A DNA stretch of 64,000 bases, taken from positions 134,379-198,378 of the forward strand of contig JAKVCC010000009.1 in the NCBI GenBank assembly GCA_022448265.1, in the 5' to 3' direction. This document shows positions 1-9,912 of this stretch, one piece after another. The notes beneath the pieces were generated by a model. The model saw only the letters and a list, made by a program, of their open reading frames with translations, ran no database searches and was not told the origin of the DNA. This DNA comes from Pirellulales bacterium (GTDB taxonomy: Bacteria; Planctomycetota; Planctomycetia; Pirellulales; Lacipirellulaceae). Each line of letters starts with the position of its first letter. The first letter of the stretch is position 1. Both the position numbers and the translations under genes were made by a program.

Positions 1-1390
1 AGAGCTCGCCTGCGGTCAGGACGTTGAAATTAGGGTTTACCTTGCGGGAATCTCCCGGACTGATATCTCCGAGTGGCATCTGAATTTGCTGATACCCGTT
101 TGGGTCTTTGAGGTGGCTGAGTCCCTTGTCAAACTGGTCGCGCACGACGATGCCGGTTGCCGTGGCAGTTCCCCGATTGTGAATTACGACCTCAAAGCGA
201 GCTTGCCCGCCCACCGGCGCTTGGGATGGCCCCAGGATCTCGATGTCTAGAACCGGCTGGGCTGCAAGGGGCGGTACGATGTCTATCGGGATGGGTGTCG
301 AAACCGGCAGGGGATCTGCGCCCACATCGTCGGCAGGGGGCAAATAGGGCGTGCTGGCGTCAGTCCAATGGATTGTGCTCGCGCCCGTCGCGATGACCAA
401 CCGTGGCATATCACTACTGGCATAGCGGGAGGGACGCACAATTTGCATGTTGATGCGCGAAGCGCTGCCGGAAGTGCCCGTGGGGCTTACGTCGATACTG
501 GCCTGCCCATGGACATCGGTGGGCACTTCGACGACTTGTTCCGACGGGTTGCCCGTCAGAGTGCCGGTGCCATCATCAACTTCATAGCGAACTAGCCAAC
601 CCTCAATGGGTGTGCCGTCGGATTGACGCCTCACGGTGGTGGTAAGTGCCTGCGATCCGCCTGCCGAAACTGTTGCAGGTGGGAACGTCCACTGGACATC
701 GACCCAGTAAATGGTCGCGGTGGCGCGCCGCCCCGACCAGGCCACGACTTCGGGCGCGACTGCAGTGATGTGGCTGGTGCCCTCGACGAGCGATGTGATC
801 GTGGCCCAGGATTCGCCCGGCTCGACCTGTACATCATCGGTCACGTCTGCCGTCCCGCGGGTAATCGTCAGTGGGACTTTGGCCGAATAGCCGGTTGCGA
901 ATTGGTTGTCAATTTTTTTCGGCTTATTCCATGGCAAGAGCGGATTTTGTAGCCAGCCGCGTCCGCCAAGCTCAACAAACTCCCCTGCGCTTTCCCGCGC
1001 GATGAGCCAATCGGTCTTCGTATCGGTAAGCAGGTAATTCTCCGCAGTACACACGCCCGCTTTGAGCACTACTTCGCTCCCAATCGGTGCGAGCATGCGA
1101 TTGGGAGTGATTGCCAGCCGGTCTTGCGGTAAGGGTGGCACCACTGCGGCAACCGGTGTCGTGGAGGCGGGGCTAGGCTGAGGGAAGACCGGATCGGTAA
1201 GCACCGGCGGCGTCACCAGGTTGCTCGAAGCTAAAGGAACGGCCGGTACCCGGTCTTGGGGCCATACGAACACGCGTTCACCGGTGGGATCGATCCGGGG
1301 CAGTCGCAGGCCCGCGCAGCCTGCTACTAGCAGAGCGCACAAACTTAGCGCCAGTTGCAGCCAACTGAGTTGTCGGGCAGTGCAGGTCAT
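1..1390 (-). CDS. Secreted lipoprotein with DUF11-type repeat domain (3' end outside window)
   Basis: Reading from the ATG at 1390, about 463 codons stay open to the window edge, so the C-terminus is missing. The N-terminus has a hydrophobic signal ending in a lipobox (LLVAGC, Cys about residue 25), so it should be a lipid-anchored exported protein. A Pro/Thr-rich linker follows, then Ig-like beta-rich segments; the last visible part (VGGQARFEVVIHNRGTATA) is typical of DUF11 conserved-repeat domains of planctomycete surface proteins. It is divergent from the secreted protein starting at 1782. No enzymatic motif is seen; a cell-envelope structural role is inferred. Family assignment rests on recognition of the repeat, not on a search. 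Confidence 0.8.
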   Translation of the reverse strand, partial: MTCTARQLSWLQLALSLCALLVAGCAGLRLPRIDPTGERVFVWPQDRVPAVPLASSNLVTPPVLTDPVFPQPSPASTTPVAAVVPPLPQDRLAITPNRMLAPIGSEVVLKAGVCTAENYLLTDTKTDWLIARESAGEFVELGGRGWLQNPLLPWNKPKKIDNQFATGYSAKVPLTITRGTADVTDDVQVEPGESWATITSLVEGTSHITAVAPEVVAWSGRRATATIYWVDVQWTFPPATVSAGGSQALTTTVRRQSDGTPIEGWLVRYEVDDGTGTLTGNPSEQVVEVPTDVHGQASIDVSPTGTSGSASRINMQIVRPSRYASSDMPRLVIATGASTIHWTDASTPYLPPADDVGADPLPVSTPIPIDIVPPLAAQPVLDIEILGPSQAPVGGQARFEVVIHNRGTATATGIVVRDQFDKGLSHLKDPNGYQQIQMPLGDISPGDSRKVNPNFNVLTAGEL

Positions 1391-1781
1391 GGAAGGGGTT
1401 TCGGGGAGTACGGATCAGTTTTGCACCTTGCGCGCGCAAAAAATGCTGATAAACTGTAACGCCTAGGAAAAGGGATGTAGCCAAATATCAACGTCTACCG
1501 TTGAGTTTGGGCCACATTGGCGGCACTGTTCTAAGGCCTGTAGGTGCTGGCGCGGTCGCAACGATTCGTCTGCGTGGAGTGGCTACAGCCCCATATGGGC
1601 TAAAATGGGGGCGAGTCGCTCGGGCCGTACCCAGGGAGGTTGCTGGCGGGCCCGTTTTTCTTGCTTCCCGCCTTGCCACGAATTAGGATAAAAACTGGCC
1701 GACCCCATCTTTTTTTGGTCCCATTTGGTCACGGTCGTCGGTTCTCGGAACAGATTTTCCCTTTGGTATCTTGAGGTCATC
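1391..1781. other. Divergent intergenic region
   Basis: This stretch separates two divergently transcribed genes for exported proteins and must hold both promoters. Only short overlapping open frames on both strands are present, none with a ribosome site or a convincing protein. No clear promoter hexamers, operator or terminator could be named. Confidence 0.5.
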
Positions 1782-3299
1782 ATGTCGTCTGGTCGCCTGC
1801 AACCCTATATAGCTTCTTTGTTTTGTGCTTGCGCCCTCGGTGCGCTGGCGTGTGGAATTGCCTTGACGGGGCATCAGCACGTCGCGCTGGCTCAGCTAGG
1901 TGGCGGTGGCGGTGGCGTTGGTGGTGGTGGTGGCGTTGGTGGTGGTGGAGGTGGAGGTGGTAGGCCCGGAAATACGGGAGGCGGTGCTGGTGGCAACAAC
2001 ACCATGGGGGGGAGCGGCACTTCGGGTGTGGCGGTCGATGCTGACGGTGTGTTGCACCGACTTACCGTGGGCGATGCCACGGGGCAACTGAATCAACAAC
2101 GGGCGCTCGAGGCCCTGGCCCGCCTAGACACCGACATTGCCAGATACAGCGCACTGCGCAAGGTGTCGCTCACTCGACTGGCTCGTTTGATCCGGCAAGC
2201 CATTGACGAAGGGCATGGCCCGGATGAGGCGATGAGGCATCTCGCGGGGCTCACGCGGATTCAGTACTTATTCTACTATCCTGAAACGCATGACATTGTG
2301 GTGGCAGGACCGGCCGAGGGTTGGGTGGAGACGGCTGCGGGCCGCGTGGTAGGCGTGGAGTCGGGGCGAGCCATTCTGGAACTGCAGGATTTGATTGTCG
2401 CACTGCGGGCTTTTCCGGCGGGGACAAAGTCCAATCCGTTGGTGTACTGTTCGATTGACGCAACACCCGAGGGGCTGGCGCGCATGCAGCAGTTTAGGCA
2501 GCAGATTGGGCGGCAAATTGTCCCGGATGATGAGCAGTATATTGTGCAAGGGATGCAAGAGAGCCTGGGAATGCAAGTGATCACACTCGGCGGTGTGCCA
2601 GCCTCAACCCACTTTGCCCAGGTCATGGTCGAAGCCGACTACCGCATGAAGCTGATCGGGATTGGCTTGGAGGATCCGCCCGCCCGGATCAGGAGCTACG
2701 TATCCCAGGCAAGCTTCACTTCCATCGCCAGAAATGCGATGTGTCGGTGGTGGTTTGTGCCCGAGTACAAGCGGATTCGGGTTTCCGAAGACCGACACGC
2801 TATGGAGTTTGTGGGCCCGGGCGTCAAGCTCGTCGGTGAAGATGAGCTTATCAGTAGCGACGGGGCTCGTCGGCAAACGAAAAGCCAAAACCGGGCCAGT
2901 TACCGCTTCACACAGAACTTTACCGACAAGTTTGCGCAGCTCGCCGAGAGGGCCCCTGTTTACGGCCAACTGCGTAACTGTATCGACATGCTTGTCGTGG
3001 CCGCATTCATGCAAGAGCACGATCTGTATGGCCAGGCCGATTGGGACTTTTCGGTGTTGGGCGACGAGGCCATCTATCCGGTGGAAACCTATCATGCCCC
3101 GCAACAGGTGGCGTCGGCGGTCAACAGTGTTTGGAAGGGCCGTCGTCTGGCAACACCCATTGGCGGTGGAGTCCAGATTCGCGCCAGCGAGACGTTGCAA
3201 GCCGAGAATCTTCAGGACGATGCTAAAGGGGCGTTGCAAGCAGCCCATGCTTCGGTTGATATCGGCGATCTGCCGAACGACACGTGGTGGTGGGATTGA
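1782..3299 (+). CDS. Secreted glycine-rich protein, probably DUF1598 family
   Basis: The ATG at 1782 is preferred over an in-frame start at 1725 because it gives a proper signal peptide (basic start, hydrophobic core, cleavage after about residue 38, near VALAQ) and has a weak GAGG just upstream. The mature N-terminus is a Gly-rich linker of about 40 residues, followed by about 420 residues of mixed alpha/beta protein. Segments such as IQYLFYYPETHDIVVAGPAE and LQDLIVALRAF recall DUF1598, a planctomycete family of unknown function. The C-terminus ends DLPNDTWWWD. The gene converges on the glycerate kinase gene. Exported location is well supported; no function is claimed. Confidence 0.8.
   Translation: MSSGRLQPYIASLFCACALGALACGIALTGHQHVALAQLGGGGGGVGGGGGVGGGGGGGGRPGNTGGGAGGNNTMGGSGTSGVAVDADGVLHRLTVGDATGQLNQQRALEALARLDTDIARYSALRKVSLTRLARLIRQAIDEGHGPDEAMRHLAGLTRIQYLFYYPETHDIVVAGPAEGWVETAAGRVVGVESGRAILELQDLIVALRAFPAGTKSNPLVYCSIDATPEGLARMQQFRQQIGRQIVPDDEQYIVQGMQESLGMQVITLGGVPASTHFAQVMVEADYRMKLIGIGLEDPPARIRSYVSQASFTSIARNAMCRWWFVPEYKRIRVSEDRHAMEFVGPGVKLVGEDELISSDGARRQTKSQNRASYRFTQNFTDKFAQLAERAPVYGQLRNCIDMLVVAAFMQEHDLYGQADWDFSVLGDEAIYPVETYHAPQQVASAVNSVWKGRRLATPIGGGVQIRASETLQAENLQDDAKGALQAAHASVDIGDLPNDTWWWD
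1899..1962 (+). repeat. GGT/GGC glycine-codon microrepeat
   Basis: A run of GGT and GGC codons with scattered GTT, GGA and GAG encodes the Gly-rich linker just after the signal peptide of the preceding gene. It is a slippage-prone tract and could vary in length between strains. Confidence 0.85.
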
Positions 3300-3435
3300 G
3301 CGAGTAGCGAGGAGCGTGGGAAACTGGCGGCTGCCGGTTTGGTAATGCGGCGCTGCGTAATCGAATGCGGGCTCGTTGATCGTTGCCCCTGCTATCTGCG
3401 GCTAGCGCCGCCAGTTCAATTTTGGCAGCCGGCGG

Positions 3436-4785
3436 TCATCCCTGGCTGCTGCCCACGGTGACAACTCTCATATCGCATACGTTTGTGTGGGTCGGCCCCG
3501 TCTTCAGTAGGCCGTCGACGGACTCGAAGAAATGATAGGCGTCGTTGCGGCGCAAGTACTCATTCGCGTCGATCTGCATGTCGCGCGCCCGCGCCACGAC
3601 GTCTTCGCTGACCACCGCGCCGGCTGCATCAGTGGGACCGTCCTCGCCGTCGGTGCCGCCGGAGAGGAGTGCCAGGTTCTGCCAGTTTTCGAGACTGGCC
3701 AGCGCCGACAACGCGAGCTGCAGATTTCGTCCTCCCAAGCCGCGCTCCGTGATCGGGGCCAGCGCTACGGTGGGCTCGCCTCCAGAAATCAAGCAATCGG
3801 GGCCCGTGTGCTCGCGCATGGCCTGGGCCATCTCCACCAGCCCAGCGGCCACTTCTTCGGCCGTAGCCTCGGGTTTGGTGGAGGAGATCATAGCATGGCT
3901 ATAGCCTAGTCGCTCAGCTGCTACGCCCGCGGCATCAACTGCGGTGGCATTATTGCCGATGAGCACATGGGTCACTTGGGCAGTGACGTCTGGTTGCGGC
4001 TCAATCGGCTTGGTCAACGCACGCTTGACGGCCTCCGTGGCGGCCGAGTCGGGCAACCCTAGCTCTTGCATCACTTGCCAGGCTGCTGCGGGCGTTGGCC
4101 GACGCGCGACCGTGGGACCCGAGGCGATAGTTTCTAGGTCGTCGCCAGGTACGTCTGAAAGAATCAGTGTCACCAGATGGCCCGCCCGACACGCGCGAGC
4201 CAGTCCGCCCCCCTTAACCAAACTAAGTTCCCGCCGGATCGTGTTGAGTTGTCCGATGGTACCGCCCCGGGCTGAGATGTCTCGGGTCAACTGAACCTTA
4301 GCTGCCAGCGGCAGCCCATCGATCGGCGCCGGCAGCAGCGCGGAGCCTCCCCCTGAGATCACACAGAGGCACAGGTCGCCGGCCCGCAAATTAGCAACCA
4401 ATTCGAGTATCTGAGATGTGCCCTGCAGGCCGGCCGGAGTAGGCTCATTGATCGCCGCGGGCCGGGCTGGGTGAAGGTGTACGCACCGCGTCGATTGCAA
4501 GCAGTCTGCCGGCACGTTCACCCAGCCGGTCACTTGTTTCGCCTTGAGGAGTTCGTCGCCCAGAGCCGTTTCCAGAGCAATGGCCATGCTGGCGCCGGCT
4601 TTACCGGCTCCTACAATGGCAATCCGTTCCAAGGCAGGTAAATTAAATTCCTGGTCGCCGATGCAAAGCCTATTGCCGGCGACCCGAACGTATTGGGGAA
4701 TCAGCCGTTCTGGATGAACCGCTGCCACACCGGCCCGCCAAATCTGCTCGGCATCGTCGCGAAGTTGTTGGCTGCTGCGCTCCAT
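3436..4785 (-). CDS. Glycerate kinase, type II (DUF4147/MOFRL family)
   Basis: Predicted to phosphorylate D-glycerate in the cytoplasm, probably giving 2-phosphoglycerate as usual for this class. The product from ATG 4785 is 449 residues, normal for the family; an in-frame GTG at 4800 would add five. The N-terminal DUF4147 part has a nucleotide-binding-like start (ERIAIVGAGKAGASMAIALE) and the Gly-rich VISGGGSALLPAP near residue 140. The C-terminal MOFRL part carries CLISGGEPTVAL and LSGGTDGEDGPTDAAGAVV. Neither start has a good ribosome site. Neighbours give no pathway context; a role in glycerate or tartronate salvage is inferred. Confidence 0.9.
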   Translation of the reverse strand: MERSSQQLRDDAEQIWRAGVAAVHPERLIPQYVRVAGNRLCIGDQEFNLPALERIAIVGAGKAGASMAIALETALGDELLKAKQVTGWVNVPADCLQSTRCVHLHPARPAAINEPTPAGLQGTSQILELVANLRAGDLCLCVISGGGSALLPAPIDGLPLAAKVQLTRDISARGGTIGQLNTIRRELSLVKGGGLARACRAGHLVTLILSDVPGDDLETIASGPTVARRPTPAAAWQVMQELGLPDSAATEAVKRALTKPIEPQPDVTAQVTHVLIGNNATAVDAAGVAAERLGYSHAMISSTKPEATAEEVAAGLVEMAQAMREHTGPDCLISGGEPTVALAPITERGLGGRNLQLALSALASLENWQNLALLSGGTDGEDGPTDAAGAVVSEDVVARARDMQIDANEYLRRNDAYHFFESVDGLLKTGPTHTNVCDMRVVTVGSSQG

Positions 4786-4858
4786 GCCACAATGTGACAC
4801 TTGGTTCCCGGTTGGAAAAGGGGGGGCAGGCGCTGGTACCTAGGTCTCGCTCCTGCAC

Positions 4859-7597
4859 CTATCGTACTTGCGGATCCCTTTGCCGTACTGCCTGGGGTTC
4901 TACGGGGCCGCTCGGAGGCCGCACGATCCGCACCGCTAGGTCGTCCACTTGGGCTTTGCCAAAACCGGTGAGTCCCAACGTGATCGTTACGTCGCAGTCG
5001 TCAGTCGCCGCGCGCAAAATGCGGAAGTGGTGCCAGGAAGGAGAGGCAGTTATGCGAAGCGCCATTTCCGGTCCGCCTAGGGAGTCGATGATCTGCAGCC
5101 CGTCGATCGATCCCAGCAGCGCTGCGGGCACCCGGGCCAAGCCGGTGATTTCGATCAAGTCGCCCCCTTTAACCGCAACCGCGGCCGAACGGATCCAGAC
5201 CGGCGCGGTGGGCACAACCATGCTCAGCACCGACTCGTCAATCGGTTGAGCCTCAAGTTCCAGGCAGTAAGAACCGCTATGCGGCGCTTCCGGTGAAAGC
5301 CGAACCGCAGACGTAATGCCCTCTAGGTGCAGTTGCTGATGCCGCCAGCCGGCTTGCAACATCGCGGGTAAATCCTCGAAGCCACCGCCGAGTAACCGGT
5401 TGGTTCCTGCCGGTGCCCGTGTCAAGATTGCTTGCAACTGCAGCTGATCTGGCAGTCTCTCTAAGCCGTAGTCCCTAGCAAGATGCAACGGTTCGCGCAG
5501 CAAACGCTCGTACTGGTCCAGCGATTGCTCTACGATCGCGACGTGTTGGTTCGCCTCCTCCAGCTTGCCATTGGCCAGCCCTTGATCGCAAGCCTGCAGC
5601 TCGCGCCGAGCTTGGCCCAGTACCTGTTGCATAGTGTTGGCGGTTGCCATTTGGCTGTCCAATTGTTGAGCCACCTGAAACGACGTTTCCAGACGCAGCG
5701 CTGCAAGGTCTCGGCGAATGCGGGCGGTTCGCGGTGCATGGCGCCGCAAATAGGCGGCTACTTGAGAAAAGGCCTGTTGATCGTCGGTCAACAAGAGGAA
5801 GGCATCGTGCGGCAACTGGTCTACGGTAACCCGGATGCCACCGGTTACCCGCTGACGGCGGAGGCGTTGCGGGCCGGCCGAGGTCAGCAGATAGGCCTGT
5901 GACGATTCGGCGACGGCGGGTACGACAAAAGAAACGGGACCGATTGTCAGAGGACGTAGTTTCCCCACCGGTTCTGACCAGTGAACGGGCACTAGCAAAT
6001 GAGAACGTTCTGTTTGCAGTACCAGCGCGCTCAGATTGGGAACCGTCGCCCGTGCCCCAGCCAGGACCTGGCCCTTGCTGATCCAAGGTTCGGCCAAACC
6101 TAGATGGAGGTTTGCCAGCTCCAGGATTAAAGCTCGGCGACGCGTGACACGATCGGTTTCGGCCAGGGACGAATGTGAGCGAAAGTAGAATCCGCGACTC
6201 TTAGCGCCCAGCGCGGCTGAAGTGATTCCGATGATTTGCGCATGCGAAGCAGAAGTCTGTTTGCCCGCGGTGGGGCAAAGCGCGGTTGCTTGGCGAGTTG
6301 CCGTGAGGCTCCATTGTGTTTCAACGGCGGTGTAAATGGGTGTTCCCGGACGTACCTGGCGCTGGCGCCGGCCCAGCCAGCTTGAGTAATCGCGGAGCGT
6401 AAGATCAGAGTCTAGTAGCGGACGCTCGACAAGGACGCGATCTGCGATTCGACTGGCTTCGTGCGTATGGAGTGGAGCCGAAATAAGCGTGGGTCGCTTT
6501 CGTTGGGTATCGTGTCGTGTGAGCAGTTGTTGCCAACGATTTGCCAGGTCCAGTTCGTCGGTGGATCGCTGTTCACCTAAGTCCCAAATTGAAACAGCAG
6601 ACAGTGCCTTACCGAGGGCCTCGGCACTGAGCTGATCTGGAGTGGGTGGCGGGCAGACAATTGATAGTCCCAATTGGATGGCCTGCTCCGACTCGGCGGC
6701 GGTAGGGAGACGGCCCATTCCCAGGCCATCAAAGCCTAGCTGCGCCAACATTTCCATGGGCTCGCCCTGCCACTGAATGATCCGCAATGGATAATGGTCT
6801 GGTTGTGGAGAATCGCTCGCCGTGGGAGAACGCGCCCCGAGGGCAGGCGAAGTGGTTTGGGGATTTGGTTGTCCCGCGGCTTGGGGGTCGGACGCCTGGC
6901 GCTTGGTCACCTCAGCGCTGACAACACCATAAACTTCGATGCGATCGACCACGACTTCAGAAACCCCCGGGCCGCCGGGAGCCAGCAGTACGATGCGTGA
7001 GACGAACGCTCCGCGTTCGTCTAGTCCGCTGCCGAATCGCTTACGCGCAACCCGCGCCTGGCGCGCGACGGTCGTGGCAAGTTGGCGCAGGGCCAATTGC
7101 TGCCAATTGCCGGGTTGGTCGCTTAGGTTGCCCCGCACCAGTAATTCATAGGGCCCACCGGTATTAGCGTTTTTTGTTCGTGGAAGAACTACGGTGGCGG
7201 CCAAACGCATTCCGGGTCTGTTGCCCAGTACCCACGCTTTGATTTCCAATTCATCAATCACTGGCGCTGGCGGCACATCGTAGGCCAGTTGTGCCGAGCT
7301 TCCGGCAGGACACTTCAGCCGGATATGCTCTGAGCCGCTCCCAAAGCGGTAGCGTTTGCGATCAATGAAATGGTCGACAATGTCTTGTCCGGCTGCACGG
7401 TGGGTCAGTCGCAGGGCGGTTTTTGGCCCATCCATGTTGTCCAGCAGAACCGGCGCTGGGGCATCCGCCTGGGCAAAAACGTTGAGAGGTACCAACCAGA
7501 AGAATAGGAGGGCTGCCGGACGGCACCTCCAGCTCGCCCGGTGCCGGCCAACATGTGCTGACAACGATTGACCGGCGCCCGGCCCCCGTCCGTGCAC
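4859..7597 (-). CDS. Large secreted protein of unknown function
   Basis: About 912 residues from a GTG at 7597. The open frame continues to an ATG at 7708, but the GTG lies nearer a plausible export signal (basic residues, then a hydrophobic core around PAALLFFWLVPLNVFAQA). The true start is uncertain. After the signal comes a beta-rich segment starting LLDNMDGPKTALRL, then a possible TIM-barrel-like middle (LRIIQWQGEPMEMLAQLGFD), an alpha-helical, coiled-coil-like region around residues 650-740, and a C-terminal beta-sandwich of carbohydrate-binding appearance (SGSYCLELEAQPIDES). I do not recognise the family. A role with polysaccharide at the envelope is only a guess from architecture. Confidence 0.75.
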   Translation of the reverse strand: MHGRGPGAGQSLSAHVGRHRASWRCRPAALLFFWLVPLNVFAQADAPAPVLLDNMDGPKTALRLTHRAAGQDIVDHFIDRKRYRFGSGSEHIRLKCPAGSSAQLAYDVPPAPVIDELEIKAWVLGNRPGMRLAATVVLPRTKNANTGGPYELLVRGNLSDQPGNWQQLALRQLATTVARQARVARKRFGSGLDERGAFVSRIVLLAPGGPGVSEVVVDRIEVYGVVSAEVTKRQASDPQAAGQPNPQTTSPALGARSPTASDSPQPDHYPLRIIQWQGEPMEMLAQLGFDGLGMGRLPTAAESEQAIQLGLSIVCPPPTPDQLSAEALGKALSAVSIWDLGEQRSTDELDLANRWQQLLTRHDTQRKRPTLISAPLHTHEASRIADRVLVERPLLDSDLTLRDYSSWLGRRQRQVRPGTPIYTAVETQWSLTATRQATALCPTAGKQTSASHAQIIGITSAALGAKSRGFYFRSHSSLAETDRVTRRRALILELANLHLGLAEPWISKGQVLAGARATVPNLSALVLQTERSHLLVPVHWSEPVGKLRPLTIGPVSFVVPAVAESSQAYLLTSAGPQRLRRQRVTGGIRVTVDQLPHDAFLLLTDDQQAFSQVAAYLRRHAPRTARIRRDLAALRLETSFQVAQQLDSQMATANTMQQVLGQARRELQACDQGLANGKLEEANQHVAIVEQSLDQYERLLREPLHLARDYGLERLPDQLQLQAILTRAPAGTNRLLGGGFEDLPAMLQAGWRHQQLHLEGITSAVRLSPEAPHSGSYCLELEAQPIDESVLSMVVPTAPVWIRSAAVAVKGGDLIEITGLARVPAALLGSIDGLQIIDSLGGPEMALRITASPSWHHFRILRAATDDCDVTITLGLTGFGKAQVDDLAVRIVRPPSGPVEPQAVRQRDPQVR

Positions 7598-7964
7598 TCC
7601 AATAGAATTCCTGCTGGCTGCCCTATGTGGGTGTTGAGGGCGGACGATGCATGCGTGCTTTAACAATATCATCTGGATTAAGCCGACAAAGCACGCGTAT
7701 GTTGCCAAAAGACGACGTAGGTGGCGGATCCTTGGAAACGATATAAGTCCCGCTTATAACAGCATTTCCGTGCATGGCCCAGTTCAATCTGATGCGCGGA
7801 GGCAACATGGGCGCGTGATGAAAAAAATCAACTTCAGGCCCGTTGATGTGCTGCAAGTCATTGCCATATAATTACTTGCGTTTGATGTCTGGAAATTGTG
7901 GCCGGTTCGGCATGCGTTATGCTTTTTTTGCGTCGCCCCGCCACCATTTTGAAGGAGACGCATC
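7598..7964. other. Divergent intergenic region
   Basis: This region separates the large secreted protein (minus) from the small protein at 7965 (plus). The part up to 7708 is an in-frame upstream extension of the minus gene. A good ribosome site (GAAGGAGACG) lies at 7951-7960 for the plus gene. No regulatory motif was identified. Confidence 0.45.
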
Positions 7965-8252
7965 ATGAGTAGTAATCCGGAATCCTCCGTATCCGTGCCT
8001 GAGAAGATCCCTGCAGACCTCCACAAATTGGCTGTGGCACTAAATGGGATGCCCGAGAAATATTCCGCACAGTTGGCACCGTTGGTCGATGCGGTGATTG
8101 AGAGCACCAAACGAAGGCGAAGGATTCTGACCCTAGTGCAAGATGCCCTGGGGCAATTGCGGCTCGATATGAAATACCTCATGTTCGACTTAGAGGCGAC
8201 GCGCCGTGAGCGCGATGACTATCGACTCAAGCTGGAAGAACATGAAAACTGA
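7965..8252 (+). CDS. Small conserved-looking alpha-helical protein
   Basis: A 95-residue protein with a strong ribosome site (AAGGAG) 9 bases before the ATG. It has no signal peptide or membrane segment. The N-terminal half is a helix-rich region (VALNGMPEKYSAQLAPLVDA); a basic patch follows (ESTKRRRRIL), and the last 30 residues (DLEATRRERDDYRLKLEEHE) are highly charged and likely a coiled coil. It ends 51 bases before the protein kinase on the same strand, so co-transcription is likely. It could be a partner or adaptor of that kinase, but nothing in the sequence proves this. The family was not recognised. Confidence 0.75.
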   Translation: MSSNPESSVSVPEKIPADLHKLAVALNGMPEKYSAQLAPLVDAVIESTKRRRRILTLVQDALGQLRLDMKYLMFDLEATRRERDDYRLKLEEHEN

Positions 8253-8303
8253 GTGAGATTCTGCCAACTGTCTGGATTATCAATTCGTGGGCAGACGCGC
8301 ACC

Positions 8304-9773
8304 ATGGCCAAGGAATTGACTGCTGAAGAATTGGCCCAACGTGCTTTGGATGTCGATGTTGTGAAAGAGTCGGACCTGCGTCCTATTTGGGGCGAACTCG
8401 GCACCCACAATGTTGATTGCGAGCAATTCAAGAAGCTCTTGGTGCGCCGCGGTCTGCTCACCAACTTTCAGATAGAACGCCTGCTTCAGGGTCTGCGCGC
8501 GGGCTTCTTCTATGGCGATTACAAGGTGCTCTATCTTGTTGGTTCCGGGACGTTTGCCCGAGTTTATCGTGCAACACATCGGGAGAATAACGAGCTCTAC
8601 GCGATCAAGGTGCTGCGCAAGAGTAAGAGCGACGATCTGGAGGAGGCCGAGCTATTCCGCCGGGAAGGTGAGTTGGGAATGGGCCTTAAGCACCCCAACA
8701 TTGTGGCGATTCACGAGGTTGTTTCCAAGGGTAAGATCCATTTTCTGGTTATGGATTTTGTTGAAGGAAATAACCTGCGCGACTTTGCCAAAGTGCGGGG
8801 CAAGCTGGAGCCCCTGGAGGCAACTCGCATTGCCGAGGGCATGGTTGCGGGTTTGAGTTACGCGTTCCAAAAAGGTGTAACCCATCGCGACTTGAAGATG
8901 TCAAACGTGATCCTCTCTAGCGATGGAGCGTCCAAGCTTGTTGATTTTGGACTGGCGGGACTTGGTGGGACTGGGATTGAAGACATCGGCGACGGGGGGA
9001 ATCAACGGGCCATCGATTATGCGGGTCTGGAGCGTTCTTCAAACGTGCGTAAAGGGGATAATCGAAGTGACATTTTTTTCGCCGGTTGTATCTATTACCA
9101 ATTGCTGTGTGGCCGCGCACCAATGAATGAAACGCGAGATCGCGCTCAGCGGCTTAATAAATCGAGATTTAAAGATATTGTCCCGATCACGAAGATTTCT
9201 CCCGAATTGCCTTTTCCACTAGTACGTGTGGTCAATAAGGCACTGGAATTCGACGTGGAGCGGCGCTATCAGTTGCCAGGGGAAATGTTGGCCGACCTGA
9301 AATTGGCCGTGAAACGGGTCAAGCAGCATGGGGACGGACAGCCAATGGCTCGCATGGAGTCAGTTCCTATGGAGGGGCATGACGAGTCGGGCGAAGCACG
9401 CAAGCTGATGATCGTTGAGTCGGACACGAAGATGCAGGATCTCCTGCGCGCGCTTTTCAAGAAGCGAGGGTATCGTGTGCTGGTGATCAGCGATCCGGAA
9501 CGAGTATTTCAGCGATTTTATGAGGACAGCCAGATGGCCGACGTGTTGTTGGTCAGTGCCGGAAACCTCGGCGCGGCGGCGGTCACAATGTTCAATCGTC
9601 TCGGCGAAGAGTCAGCGACCAAACACGTGCCCGCCGTTCTGTTGCTCGGCGATCAGCAAGGCGGCTGGCAAGACCAGGGCGGTCTTGGCCCTCAGCGCGC
9701 GGTAATCCAAATGCCGCTCAAGAGTCGTCAGCTCCGCGAGGCCATATTAGGTGTCCTTCGCGGTGAGGGCTAA
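8304..9773 (+). CDS. Serine/threonine protein kinase with degenerate receiver-like C-terminal domain
   Basis: 489 residues from ATG 8304. A helical N-terminal region of about 70 residues precedes a Hanks-type kinase domain (about 73-340): Gly-rich loop GSGTFARV (80-87), Lys102 in AIKVL, catalytic HRDLKMSN with Asp196 and Asn201, and DFG at 214-216. The segment after DFG is Gly-rich and lacks a clear APE. From about 367 to 486 there is a receiver-like fold (LMIVESDTKMQDLLRALFKK, then MPLKSRQLREAI with the conserved Lys473). The site where phosphoacceptor Asp is expected is Ser418 (DVLLVSAG), so it probably cannot accept a histidine-kinase phosphate. No transmembrane helix is present, so it should be cytoplasmic. 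Kinase assignment is firm; the signal it reads is unknown. Confidence 0.92.
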   Translation: MAKELTAEELAQRALDVDVVKESDLRPIWGELGTHNVDCEQFKKLLVRRGLLTNFQIERLLQGLRAGFFYGDYKVLYLVGSGTFARVYRATHRENNELYAIKVLRKSKSDDLEEAELFRREGELGMGLKHPNIVAIHEVVSKGKIHFLVMDFVEGNNLRDFAKVRGKLEPLEATRIAEGMVAGLSYAFQKGVTHRDLKMSNVILSSDGASKLVDFGLAGLGGTGIEDIGDGGNQRAIDYAGLERSSNVRKGDNRSDIFFAGCIYYQLLCGRAPMNETRDRAQRLNKSRFKDIVPITKISPELPFPLVRVVNKALEFDVERRYQLPGEMLADLKLAVKRVKQHGDGQPMARMESVPMEGHDESGEARKLMIVESDTKMQDLLRALFKKRGYRVLVISDPERVFQRFYEDSQMADVLLVSAGNLGAAAVTMFNRLGEESATKHVPAVLLLGDQQGGWQDQGGLGPQRAVIQMPLKSRQLREAILGVLRGEG

Positions 9774-9912
9774 GAACCTCTTCCAGACAACAAGGCGTCT
9801 ATAAGAGTAATCGCGATTGAGGCGCCCCCGTCGACAATTCTTGAATAGGCCCGGGGTTGAGTCTCCCTGCGCGATTGAAGAAACGCGCGCCTACGGAATT
9901 GCGCGCCGTGGG

